Assembly: GCA_016800925.1 (NCBI GenBank)
Contig: JABCPU010000549.1
Location: 1-39,639, forward strand
DNA from: Suillus spraguei
Taxonomy: Eukaryota > Basidiomycota > Agaricomycetes > Boletales > Suillaceae
DNA: 39,639 bases
Direction: 5' to 3'
Made by a program: the position numbers and the translations under genes. The notes beneath the pieces were generated by a model. The model was not told the DNA's origin, did no database searches, and was given only the letters and a program-made list of their open reading frames with translations. Shown here one piece after another: positions 1-9,932 of this stretch (position 1 is the first letter of the stretch; each line of letters opens with the position of its first letter).

Positions 1-2310
1 AAAATTTACATCTTAGACATCTTTGCGAGTTTCAAGTTTCAAGTTGTAAGTTTCGGAGTTCGGGGGTTGTGTTCCAGCACTCAGCACTTGTTACACTGCC
101 AGGAATTCGGGATTTGGGTCCCGGGTCTTGGTACTTGACACTCAGTGAACTGTGTAAGGAAATAGCAATTTTACATGATACAGATGTTTGCAAGTTTCAA
201 TTTTGAAGTTTGAAGTGTGAAGTTTCGGGGTTCGGGGGTCAGGTTCCGGCACTCAGCACTTGTTACACTGCCAGGAATTCGGGAATCGGGTCCCGGGTCT
301 TGGTACTTGACACTTGGTGAACTGTGGAAGGAAATAGAAAATTTACATGATACAGATTTTTGCAAGTTTCAATTTTGAAGTTTGAAGTGTGAAGTTTCGG
401 GGTTCGGGGGTCAGGTTCTGGCACTTGGCACTTGTTACACTGCCAGGAATTTGGGATTCGTGTCCCGGGTCTTGGTACTTGACACTCGGTGAACTGTGCA
501 AGGAAATAGAAAATTTAAATGATACAGATTTTTGCAAGTTTCAATTTTGATTTTGAAGTTTGAAGTGTGAAGTTTCGGGGTTCGGGGGTCAGGTTCCAGC
601 ACTCGGCACTTGTTACACTGCCAGGAATTTGGGATTCGTGTCCCAGGTCTTGGTACTTGACACTCGGTGAACTGTGTAAGGAAATAGAAAATTTAAATGA
701 TACAGATTTTGCAAGTTTCAATTTTGATTTTGAAGTTTGAAGTGTGAAGTTTCGGGGTTCGGGGGTCAGGTTCCGGCACTTGGCACTTGTTACACTGCCA
801 GGAATTCGGGATTCGGGTCCCGGGTCTTGGTACTTGACACTCAGTGAACTGTGTAAGGAAATAGCAATTTTACATGATACAGATTTTTGCAAGTTTCAAT
901 TTTGAAGTTTGAAGTGTGAAGTTTCGGGGTTCAGGGGTCAAGTTCCGGCACTCGGCACTTGTTACACTGCCAGGAATTCGGGATTCGGGTCTCGGGTCTT
1001 GGTACTTGACACTCGGTGAACTGTGGAAGGAAATAGAAAATTTACATGATACAGCTTTTTGCAAGTTTCAATTTTGAAGTTTGAAGTTTGAAGTTTCGGA
1101 GTTTGGGGGTCGGGTTCCGGCACTCGGCACTTGTTACACTGCCAGGAATTCGGGATTCGGGTCCCAGGTCTTGGTACTTGACACTCAGTGAACTGTGTAA
1201 GGAAATAGAAATTTTACATGATACAGATTTTTGCAAGTTTCAATTTTGAAGTTTGAAGTGTGAAGTTTCGGGGTTTGGGGGTCAAGTTCCGGCACTCGGC
1301 ACTTGTTACACTGCCAGGAATTCGGGAATCAGGTCCTGGGTCTTGGTACTTGACACTCGGTGAACTGTGCAAGGAAATAGAAATTTTACATGATACAGAT
1401 TTTTGCAAGTTTCAATTTTGAAGTTTGAAGTTTGAAGTTTGAAGTTTCGGAGTTCGGGGGTCGGGTTCCGGCACTCGGCACTTGTTACACTGCCAGGAAT
1501 TCGGGATTCGGGTCCCGGGTCTTGGTACTTGACACTCGGTGAACTGTGGAAGGAAATAGAAAATTTACATGATACAGCTTTTTGCAAGTTTCAATTTTGA
1601 AGTTTTGAAGTTTGAAGTTTTGGAAGTTTCGGAGTTCGGGGGTCATGTTCCAGCACTCGGCACTTGTTACACTGCCAGGAATTCGGGATTCGGGTCCCAG
1701 GTCTTGGTACTTGACACTCAGTGAACTGTGTAAGGAAATAGAAATTTTACATGATACAGATTTTTGCAAGTTTCAATTTTGAAGTTTGAAGTGTGAAGTT
1801 TCGGGGTTCGGGGGTCAGGTTCCGGCACTTGGCACTTGTTACACTGCCAGGAATTCGGGAATCGGGTCCTGGGTCTTGGTACTTGACACTCGGTGAACTT
1901 TGCAAGGAAATAGAAATTTTACATGATACAGATTTTTGCAAGTTTCAATTTTGAAGTTTGAAGTGTGAAGTTTCAGGGTTCGGGGCTCAGGTGCCGGCAC
2001 TCGGCACTTGTTATATAGCCAGGAATTCAGGATTTGGGTCCCGGGTCTTGGTACTTGACACTCGGTGAACTGTGTAAGGAAATAGACATTTTACATGATA
2101 CACATTTTTGTGAGTTCCAAGTTCCAAGTTTTAAGTTTCGAGGTTCTGGGTTCGGGTTCTGGCACTTGGCGCTTGTTACATTGCCAAGGATTCATGATTT
2201 GGGTCCTGGGTCTTGGTACTTGACACTCAGTGAACTGTGTGAGGAAATAGGCATTTTACATGATATACATTTTTGCAAGTTTCAAGTTTTGAGTTTTGAG
2301 TTTCAGCTTT
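1..2310. repeat. 172-bp tandem satellite array
   Basis: About 13-14 head-to-tail copies of a unit of mostly 172 bp, with variants of 174-182 bp where a short GAAGTTT-type run inside the unit is longer. The phrase ACATGATACAGATTTTTGCA recurs near 171, 343, 515, 693, 870, 1042, 1214, 1386, 1565, 1747, 1919, 2091 and 2264. Most units carry one GAATTC. Copies are very similar between 171 and 1960 and diverge towards 2310, and the array continues beyond the left window edge. Each unit holds a 64-codon minus-strand open frame, but 172 is not divisible by three, so the frame shifts from unit to unit; these are not genes. Confidence 0.97.
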
Positions 2311-2440
2311 TTATTGCCTCACATTTTTCTGAGTCCCAAGTGCCAAATCCTGAGTGCCGAACCCCAGTAGTCCACAATTTCGGGGTTCGGCACTTGGGAT
2401 TCAGCACTCAGGACTCAGACAAATGTCAGGCAATCAAAAG
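2307..2440. repeat. Foldback (inverted repeat) at the end of the satellite array
   Basis: Arms 2307-2365 and 2382-2440 are reverse complements at roughly 85% identity, with a loop of about 16 nt. The inner part of the arms (GTGCCGAACCCC / GGGGTTCGGCAC) resembles the CGGCACTCGGCACTT part of the satellite unit, so the foldback may have arisen from a satellite monomer joined to an inverted one. Confidence 0.75.
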
Positions 2441-3487
2441 ATTTGATTCACACATTTTTGGTAGATATCTTTTTTGTCTCGAATCTGTTACGGCCATGCA
2501 AAACCAGAGGCTACTCAGATGTTCCAGCTTTGCATGGGGTCTCACTGGAGTGTCATAACTAAATCATAAGGGCTTGGCCTCCGCTCGTGCGCTGTGCCCC
2601 TTATACAAGTATGTGCCCCTAATTTTGCATGAAGTCTGAGGGGGAGTTCCAGTGAAGTCCAGAGGGGAACTCCGGAGGAACTCTAGGGCTAGACTGCTCA
2701 ATAGTGCGCCGACGGACTACTGGAGGATCATGGCAACCACGCAGGAACTATTTCCGGAGGACAGGAAATACAGGTAAGACTACTGGGTTAAGTCCCCAGT
2801 AGAATGGAATGGAGGATGGACTGCCAGACAAAGTCCAGGGCAAGATAGGAGGGAAGCTCCAGGGGGAAAGATGATCCACAGGATGTCAAGGGTGGGGTAG
2901 GACAGGTCCGGAGGTCCGGAGATAGGAGGTCCGGAGATAGGAGGTCTGGAAAGGGAGGAGTGGAGGAGTGTAGGAGTGGAGGACCAGAGAAGTGAAGCTC
3001 CATGGATCCAAGGGGAAGTATTTAGGACATTGATGAGGATCGGAAGTCTCAGATGTCAGAGGAGGGAAAGTCCGGACATAGGGCCCACCTGTCTATATTT
3101 TATACCACCCTCGGCCCACCCGTCTAATACAATATTTTATATAACACTCTCGGCCCAACCGTCTAATATGTGTCTGGGCCCACCCATGTATGTGATAACA
3201 AGTACCCTTCACATACCTGTCTACCTGATACACATCTACCTTGGTACACCCATCTACATAATATCTAACTACCTCGGCCCATCCGTCTACCGGATATTCA
3301 TATACATCGGCCCACTCATCTACTCTACATATTCCTTGCATGGGCCCACCCGCCGTCATCGGGAATAATATTCCTCCCGGCCCATCCGTCATCAACGAGG
3401 ATATTTCTACCATGGGCCCATGGTCCGCTGGCCCGTATCATACGGGATATTATGCATGTCCGCTCACTCGTATAATACGGAGATAGT
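2441..3487. repeat. Degenerate minisatellite spacer
   Basis: No convincing gene. From about 2640 to 2990 the plus strand is purine-rich with short repeats such as GGTCCGGAGATAGGA (twice near 2908-2945). A small palindrome CTACTGGG/CCCAGTAG lies near 2780-2805. From about 3087 to 3480 a degenerate unit of some 40-60 bp recurs around CGGCCCACCCGTCTA, at least eight times. The longer open frames here (for example 2976-3368) translate this repeat and show no domain. Confidence 0.6.
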
Positions 3488-4899
3488 TCACTGTAATATG
3501 TGATTGGCGAGTGCCGACAAATACTCGTCATCAACATACATCCATTTCTCAATCGGCACTGTCTTGTGGTGCTTTGCAGCCTGCAATAGGATTTCACGCG
3601 CATAGGAGTTCTTGGCCACAAATTCAGGGTATCCATGCTTGAAAGCAATGTATGCTTTGACCTCGAGGATGCTGTGTTGAATCACCTTGCGAAGATCCAC
3701 ATTCTGGTCTGTAAGTCAAACTGACCCAGTCTTTGTGTAAACAAGATTAGCCATGGGGTCAGCATGCGAAGACTCGGACATGAAGGGCTCAGGTTTGATA
3801 TCGAAAATGGAATCTTTGTCTTCTTCATCTTCTTCAACTACAGAGGAGCGCTTGTTGCTTTTGCTGACACGTTTGAGAGGTTGCAGTCCAAAGGATGACC
3901 TCGTCATTGGAGAGTCCCACATGGGGACCTGTTGAGTAAATTTTGGAAGTTTAGTAGAGTCGGAATCAAAATATAAGTTTCAAACTTACTTCAGCAGCAT
4001 ATTTCTTCTCTTTCGCACTTGAAGACTTGAATTGAGAGCCCCATACAGGTGGTGGAGGTGTCGGTGACTGGGATGGGTCGTTTCGAGGTCTGCCAGACGT
4101 GCTCTTCACAGGCTTTCCCTGCTGTGCATTGGCAATTGCAGGAACCTTGAAGGTCACACAGATTACTTATGTAAGCTAGTAGTGCAGAAAACTCACCTCT
4201 CCAAACAGTGCTTCTGTGATGCTCTCAACTGGCTCTGAATCTGAGTCCGACTCTTCAATATCGGTAATTCTATCAGAGGCACTCTGCTTGCTGGCATTGT
4301 CTGAATCAATATCTGACTGTTCAATGAAGACACGAGCTACAACTTTCAATCATTAGTAAGACCGTCTGTCCCATGGGAACACGCAATGCTGACCTTTCTT
4401 CTTTGACCACCGAGGTTGGCTAACCTCGACGTTGTCCTCAGAGTCTGAAGCGAGAGGTGGTGGCCGCTCTAATCTTTCTGTAAGCAAATTTGCCTTTGTG
4501 GGCACTGACTTGGATACTTACTGCTGCTTTTGCTGTTTTCAGTTCTGAGGAGAGGCGCTGGTGTCCTTGCTTTTGTCGCGTCACCTGCATTTATCATAGT
4601 GAGTCATTGTAACATGTGAGCTAGTAATCCTGACTTACTTTTACTAACTGGCTTGGCTCGGACCCGTTTTGGAATAGGTGCGATATCGTCAATGGGTGAG
4701 CATTCATGCTTGCGTGTCCGCTTTTTTTGAAGTGCTCCCCACACTGCCGCTTGTGAGTGTGAATTTGTATGATGACATGGTGCTTACCTGGATTTTCTAG
4801 AGCCTGGTCTTTTGCTTTGTGTTGTACTTGAACCAAGTGAGTTTTAAGCATGTTGTCATGAATTTTGCGCTTACACCATGGATGCACAGGCGTGTCCAT
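3488..4899 (-). pseudogene. Nuclear-type acidic/basic protein, possible DUF6532-like C-terminus, one in-frame TGA
   Basis: Seven coding segments join in one frame on the minus strand: 4899-4788, 4734-4639, 4584-4522, 4477-4394, 4336-4197, 4145-3990 and 3928-3488, giving 364 codons. Junctions are GT-AG (GTAAGC, GTAAGT, GTAAGT, GTCAGC, GTGAGT, GTAAGT). The protein starts MDTPVHPWCKRK and has a basic cluster (LQKKRTRKHE, PKRVRAK), an acidic Ser-rich middle (DIEESDSDSEP) and a KEKK stretch. The last ~75 residues (from about DLRKVIQHSILEVK) resemble the start of the fungal DUF6532 domain, which would then be truncated. A TGA at 3718-3716 interrupts the last segment while the frame stays open on both sides. 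A 34-nt intron removing it is possible but unusually short. Transcribed away from the Plavaka gene; it could be an accessory gene of that element (inference). Function unknown. Confidence 0.6.
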
Positions 4900-5971
4900 T
4901 GAAGGCGAGACAAGGTTGGAAGGAGTGAAAAATAAGAAGGAATGAATGTGAGAGTGCGTTTCTGCTATGGAAAGACCACTTCAAAAGGTGAGTGAGTGTT
5001 TTTTTCGTTTGAGTCAGCCACTCAATTTGAAACAGTCTGCCTATTATACCATAACACTGAGCGCTGAGCCAGGGTTGACCTTTCCCTGTCTGGCTTAGTC
5101 CGCTATTTGGTGAGTTTTTGTCGAAAAACTTAAACACAGCCTTACAAAGTGCTAGTGCGCACACTCATTTTCTCCTTGGTAATGTTCCTGTCATCGGGAA
5201 CATTCTTATTGGTGGCCAGATAATTGGATGAAAGGTGTTTCCTCCATTTACTGACTACCAAGAAGCATTCTCTTCCCCACTACCACCCTCTATGTTCAGT
5301 ACATTCAAGTACTATGGTGCTCCCTTCATTTACAAACTATCGAGACGCTTTCCCCATCACCGCCCTCTATGTTTAGCACGTTCTACTACTTTTCCTCCAG
5401 GCTGATAATGGGTCCGTCGGCTGGGTACAGCATTCCTCCATTACGAACTATCGTGCTTTACTCCCCATTACCACCCTCTTTGTTTAGCATGTTTCATTTA
5501 CTTTTCCCCCTGGTCCCGTCACCCAGGCTAATCGGATGCAGGTCATTTTGTCCATTTATCATGAAGCAGCCTCCTCTCCATTGCCACCCTCTGTCTGACT
5601 CGACGCGTTCAACTACTGCGCTTCAACTACTGCGCCTGGCGAAAGTCATTTACCTGCGCTGGCATGCTCAGACATGTTCAACTACTGCACTTGGTGAAAG
5701 TCATTTACCTGTGCTGGCATGCTCCGGACATAATTAATGAGTTGCTTCCATTGCTGCAAGATTTGGATTTGCCAATACTGCGCATATGGCATCCTGTCAT
5801 CACTTACCCAATTTTTTTTACTTCGGTAGAGCCTCGCCTTTGACATGCTGGTGACACCACCTCTCTTTTCTGGCCATCAGAATTGCGATTCACTTGTACT
5901 GTTGGGAGATGCATTGTGAGTGATTTTCAGACACCCAGTGTTCAATTTTTTTCATAAAATTAATACAGAGC
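4900..5971. repeat. Repeat-rich spacer between divergent genes
   Basis: From about 5240 to 5520 a ~110-bp unit occurs about three times, recognisable by CCCCATTACCACCCTCTNTG followed by TTTAGCANGTT. From about 5607 to 5735 a ~65-bp tandem duplication carries CAACTACTGC, GAAAGTCATTTACCTG and GCTGGCATGCTC. I see no gene. As the spacer between divergently transcribed genes it should contain both promoters, but no core element could be assigned. Confidence 0.6.
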
Positions 5972-8900
5972 ATGCCTCAAATAACATGTCCCGCCTGTGA
6001 TAAACAACTTGCGTCAATCACAGGTTATAGCCAGCATCTCGCAAAGACCACCAATCCTGACTGTCACACCCTATACCTTTCCTCACGGCAATTTGCTCCA
6101 GACCCACCAAACGAAGGAGATATAGATGCTCCTGATCCAGATCATGCCATGTTCGAAGGTGATTTTTTTGGAACATACGCTGAGGATGAGCTCACATGGC
6201 CAGGCTCAGATGATGAGGAGCATTTGGACGAAGACGACTTAGGGTATGACATTGGCCCGGGTGATCACAATGAATGGGAACCTCCTGCCGCAGTACCAGT
6301 GCCTCCGAGTCCTGCCACTCCTGCACATGGTGAACATCATGACATTGATGGTCATGATGATTGGGAACCTCCTGTAGCGCCTGTGCCTGCGCACAATGAT
6401 GCCTTCCACCCACCTACTGCAGATCAAGGCCAAGATGCTTGGCATATGGCACAACAGCGACTTCATGAACACGAACAGGCACCCACAATTGTCCGGTACC
6501 CTGATATATGAGCCGGACAACCTGTTGATGTCATCAAGCAGCCAAGCAATGCAACCTACCATGCGCAGCTTGATGACTCGAGCGCAGACAATATTTACGC
6601 TCCGTTTGCCTCAAAGCTTGATTGGGATATGGCTCGTTGGGCAAAATTACGAGGTTCAATCTCAACAGCGTTCTCAGAACTTGTCTCGATCGAGGGTGTA
6701 AGTCTGTGCTTCTGTCGAGTGCAAGGATAATCTAATCATGACACCTCCAGCTTAGCGAAAAGCTTGGTCTTTCCTTCAAGAATATGCGAGAGTTGAACAA
6801 GATAATTGACAACTAACTTCCGGGCCGTCCAAAATTCAAACGCGAACAGATTGTTGTCGCCAATGAAGCATTTGATGTCTACTTTTGCAATATCATTGAA
6901 TGTATCAAGGCTCTTTTCAGTGATCCAAATTTTGCTGACTTTCTCGTCTTTGCTCCTGAATGTCACTATGCCGACAAAGACGAAACGATTCATTTATATC
7001 ATGAGATGCATACCGGAAAATGGTGGTGGAATAGTCAGGTTCGTATTATCTATCTTTTGTGACCTTCGACATACAAATTCTAACACTGTGTTCTCTAGAA
7101 ACACCTAGACTGTGAGCGCCCAGGTGCTACAATAATTCTGGTCATTATCTCATCAGACAAGACTCAAGTAATGATGTTTTGCAACAAGTCAGCATACCCC
7201 GTCTACATGACGATTGGAAATATCCCAAAGGACATTCGTCGGAAACCATCACGCCATGCACATGTCCTCCTTGCATATCTTCCAACTACTCGCCTTGATC
7301 ATGTCACCAACAAAGCCGCTCGCTGACAGATGCTTGCCAATTTGTATCATGCTTGTGTGGGCCGTGTACTTGCTCTGCTCGCAGCTGCTGGCATCAATGG
7401 CATCAACATGCGACGTGGTGATGGAACAGTGCATCGAGGCCATCCCTTGTTCGCATGTTTCGCGGGAGACTATCCAGAGCAAGTTTTAGCTACTGGAATC
7501 AAGACAACTCAGTGTCCGAAGTGTGACATTCCCCCTGACGAGCTTGGTTTAGCAACTGGTATTGCAAACTGGCAACCATGAGACCTGGGCGCGGTACTTG
7601 ATGCACTTTGTGCTCTCGATGAAGGCGGATTGGCCTTCGTTCGGGCATGTGCGAACACTGGCATTAAGCCAATTGTCCACCCATTCTGGGAGGGACTCCC
7701 CTTCATCAATATATTCGAATCTGTAACTCCTGATGTTCTGCATCAACTATACCAAGGGCTCATAAAGCACCTCCTCGCCTGGCTTTCTGACGCATGTGGC
7801 AGTGCAGAGATAGATGCACGATGTCGACGCCTTCCCCCAAATCACCATATCCAAATATTTACAAAGGGTATCACTACTCTTTCGCGCGTGAGCAGTACAG
7901 AACACAATCAAATTTGCCATTTCTTGCTCAGCATCATCATCGACACCAGTCTACCTCATAACATGTCCTCCGCTCGACTCCTCCATGCCATTCGTGGTCT
8001 GCTAGACTTTTTATACCTCGCTCAGTACCCATCTCACACCTCCGAGACACTGGTCTTACTCAATGAGGCACTCGACCTTTTCCACGACAACAAGGACATC
8101 TTTATTGACCTCAGCATTCGGAATTCGTTCAATTTGCCAAAGCTCCACTTCACAGCTCACTATGCTCATATGATTCGAATGTTCGGCACTACAGACAACT
8201 ACAATACTGAATACACTGAACGTCTTCACATTGATCTCGCAAAAGATGCTTATTGTTCTACGAATCACAAGAACGAGTTTGCTCAGATGACGACTTGGCT
8301 TGAATGGAGGGAGAAAGTTTTTCATCACGAAAAATACATTCAGTGGAGACTTATTGGTAACACTGCATGTCCACATCAGCCACGTCCCCCTGAAATGACA
8401 TTTCGTCGTACTCAAACGATGACAAAGCATCCTACAGTCAAGGCAGTCACCACGGACAGGGTTGTGAATGAATATGGCGCCACGCACTTTAACGAATCTC
8501 TCGCACGTTATGTTGCCAAAGTCACACTTCCTGCCAACACTACCGTTACAGCCAGGCAGCTCGAAGATCGAGCAGCCGATATCCACATCCCATTTCGAAC
8601 ACTACCAGTCTTTCACAAGGTGAAATGGCTCTCGGCTGATGTTCGTGGTCATGACGATTCTCCGGTCACTGTTGATAGTGTCCATGCACGTCCTGGACGG
8701 TCAGGAACATTTGCGTCCGACAGTGTCGCACCACGATTTGATACTGTGTTTGTTAATGATGGTACAGGTGGTTCACTCGGCACCAAAGGTAAGTGTTCTG
8801 AATCGTTCTATTGACTGGTACTCAGTAGCTAGTACTATTCAACAGGATATCGAATTGCGCAAGTCCGTGTTATATTTTCGATCCCTCCCAAAGCCGTCCC

Positions 8901-9198
8901 GAAACTTTTCCCATCCACATTCCAGCCCCCTCAACATCTCGCATATGTTGAATGGTTCTCTCCCTTCCGCGTACCTAACCGAGATCATGGCTTGCACAAG
9001 GTTTCGCGCATCATCAAAAACGGAGAACGTATGGCCAGCATTATACCAATCAGCAACATTCGTTGTAGCGCGCATTTGATTCCGCATTTCGGACCTGTGG
9101 CTCCTCATGAATGGACCTCTTCCAACGTTCTTGACGAGTGTTCATCATTTTATGTAAATACATACATAGATCGATATAGTTTTGTTACACTGCGCTAG
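5972..9198 (+). pseudogene. Plavaka-family DNA transposase, full length but with four premature stops
   Basis: Four exons, 5972-6697, 6751-7038, 7099-8788 and 8846-9198, with 53, 60 and 57-nt GT-AG introns, give about 1018 residues on read-through. The N-terminus has a Cys2-His-type zinc finger (CPACDKQ...HLAKTTNPDC) and an acidic linker with a repeated EWEPP/DWEPP motif. Family blocks in order: FASKLDWDMARWAKLRG, LNKIIDN, LPGRPKF, HEMHTGKWWW, IISSDKTQ, AYPVYMTIGNIPK, CPKCDIPPDELG, PDVLHQLYQGLIKH, FGTTDNYNTEYTERLHIDL. Known of the family: Plavaka transposases are CACTA-like cut-and-paste enzymes expanded in Agaricomycetes. Stops occur at codons 180 (TGA 6509), 264 (TAA 6814), 414 (TGA 7324) and 499 (TGA 7579); the frame is otherwise continuous and splice sites are kept. 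It is therefore a recently inactivated copy. No terminal inverted repeat could be fixed. Confidence 0.93.
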
Positions 9199-9254
9199 GT
9201 TGCCAATGATTATCGTTAGCCTGCACTGCGCTATCGCTCTTAGAGCCAGCTACT

Positions 9255-9825
9255 TCAAATTTTGACAGCTGTCAAAAAAGTCTCTAATTTATCTAAGTTT
9301 ACATGGGAGGGTTTTCCTGATGGCAGTGCTCTTCTATCCAAAACATTCCGACCTTCGTCAAGTACAAATATTTGCTTCGTAATTCGAAGCAGATACTGCC
9401 AAAGTCTTGAAAGTGAAGCGGCTACGCCTCCCACCGTGCGGCAGTCCTCTTCTATCCAAAACACCCCGACCTTCGTCAAGTACAAACTTTTGCTTCGTAA
9501 TTCGAAGCAGATGTTGTGGCCAACGTTTCCGTAGTCTCTAACCCTAATATTTGCAACTACAAATCTTTGCTCCGTAATTCGAAGCAGATAGGCTTGTGTC
9601 CAACGCCTCTGTATTCTCTAAGCCTAATGTCTAAACTCTCGGAAGTCGCTAAAGCTGTTAAAGTCGCCAGTCTAGTCTCCCAAGGTGCCGCATTTGACTT
9701 AAACCTCCCATTCAAAACACGCCGACCTTCGTCAAGTAATAACCTTTGCTCCGTAATTCGAAGCAAATGTTGCCAAAGTCTTGGAAGTCTCCGAAGTTGC
9801 TACGTTTGACTTGAACCTCCCTTGC
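9255..9825. repeat. Hairpin-bearing tandem repeats downstream of the transposase
   Basis: About four degenerate ~100-bp units at roughly 9328-9427, 9447-9542, 9545-9625 and 9709-9825. Conserved parts are CCAAAACACNCCGACCTTCGT, CAAGTACAA and the short hairpin TGCTTCG-TAATT-CGAAGCA (one stem base varies as TGCTCCG). The position just after the Plavaka gene fits subterminal repeats of a CACTA-like element. A single inverted copy lies at 26203-26290. The open frames across this stretch (9262-9534, 9516-9809) translate the repeat and are not called as genes. Confidence 0.8.
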
Positions 9826-9914
9826 ACAGTAGTCCCAAACAATCGTACGTTACCAGTAAGTTACAGTGTGACATCTGATGCCTATCATTACTTGGCTCTT
9901 TAAGGGACTACTGT
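9826..9914. repeat. 11-bp perfect inverted repeat spanning 89 bp
   Basis: ACAGTAGTCCC at 9826-9836 and GGGACTACTGT at 9904-9914 are exact reverse complements. The position, between the hairpin repeats and the 3' end of the next gene, suits either a tiny MITE or an element terminus, but no target-site duplication is visible. Confidence 0.5.
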
Positions 9915-9932
9915 AAAACCTGATCCTACGCA

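Noticed and set aside
171..1941. Chain of 64-residue minus-strand open frames starting MQKSVSCKFS
   Set aside because: They are translations of the 172-bp satellite; the frame shifts between units and there is no start context or intron structure.
1..2310. CRISPR-like array
   Set aside because: Whole units are conserved with no unique spacers; it is a satellite in a eukaryotic genome.
8056..8586. Open frame of 176 codons opposite the Plavaka gene
   Set aside because: Lies wholly antisense to conserved transposase exon 3 and resembles nothing.
9530..9560. Telomere-like repeat (CTAACCCTAA)
   Set aside because: A single occurrence inside the hairpin repeats, not tandem.
9826..9914. MITE or exact Plavaka terminus
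   Set aside because: An 11-bp perfect inverted repeat is present, but no target-site duplication and no matching sequence on the left side of the Plavaka gene.
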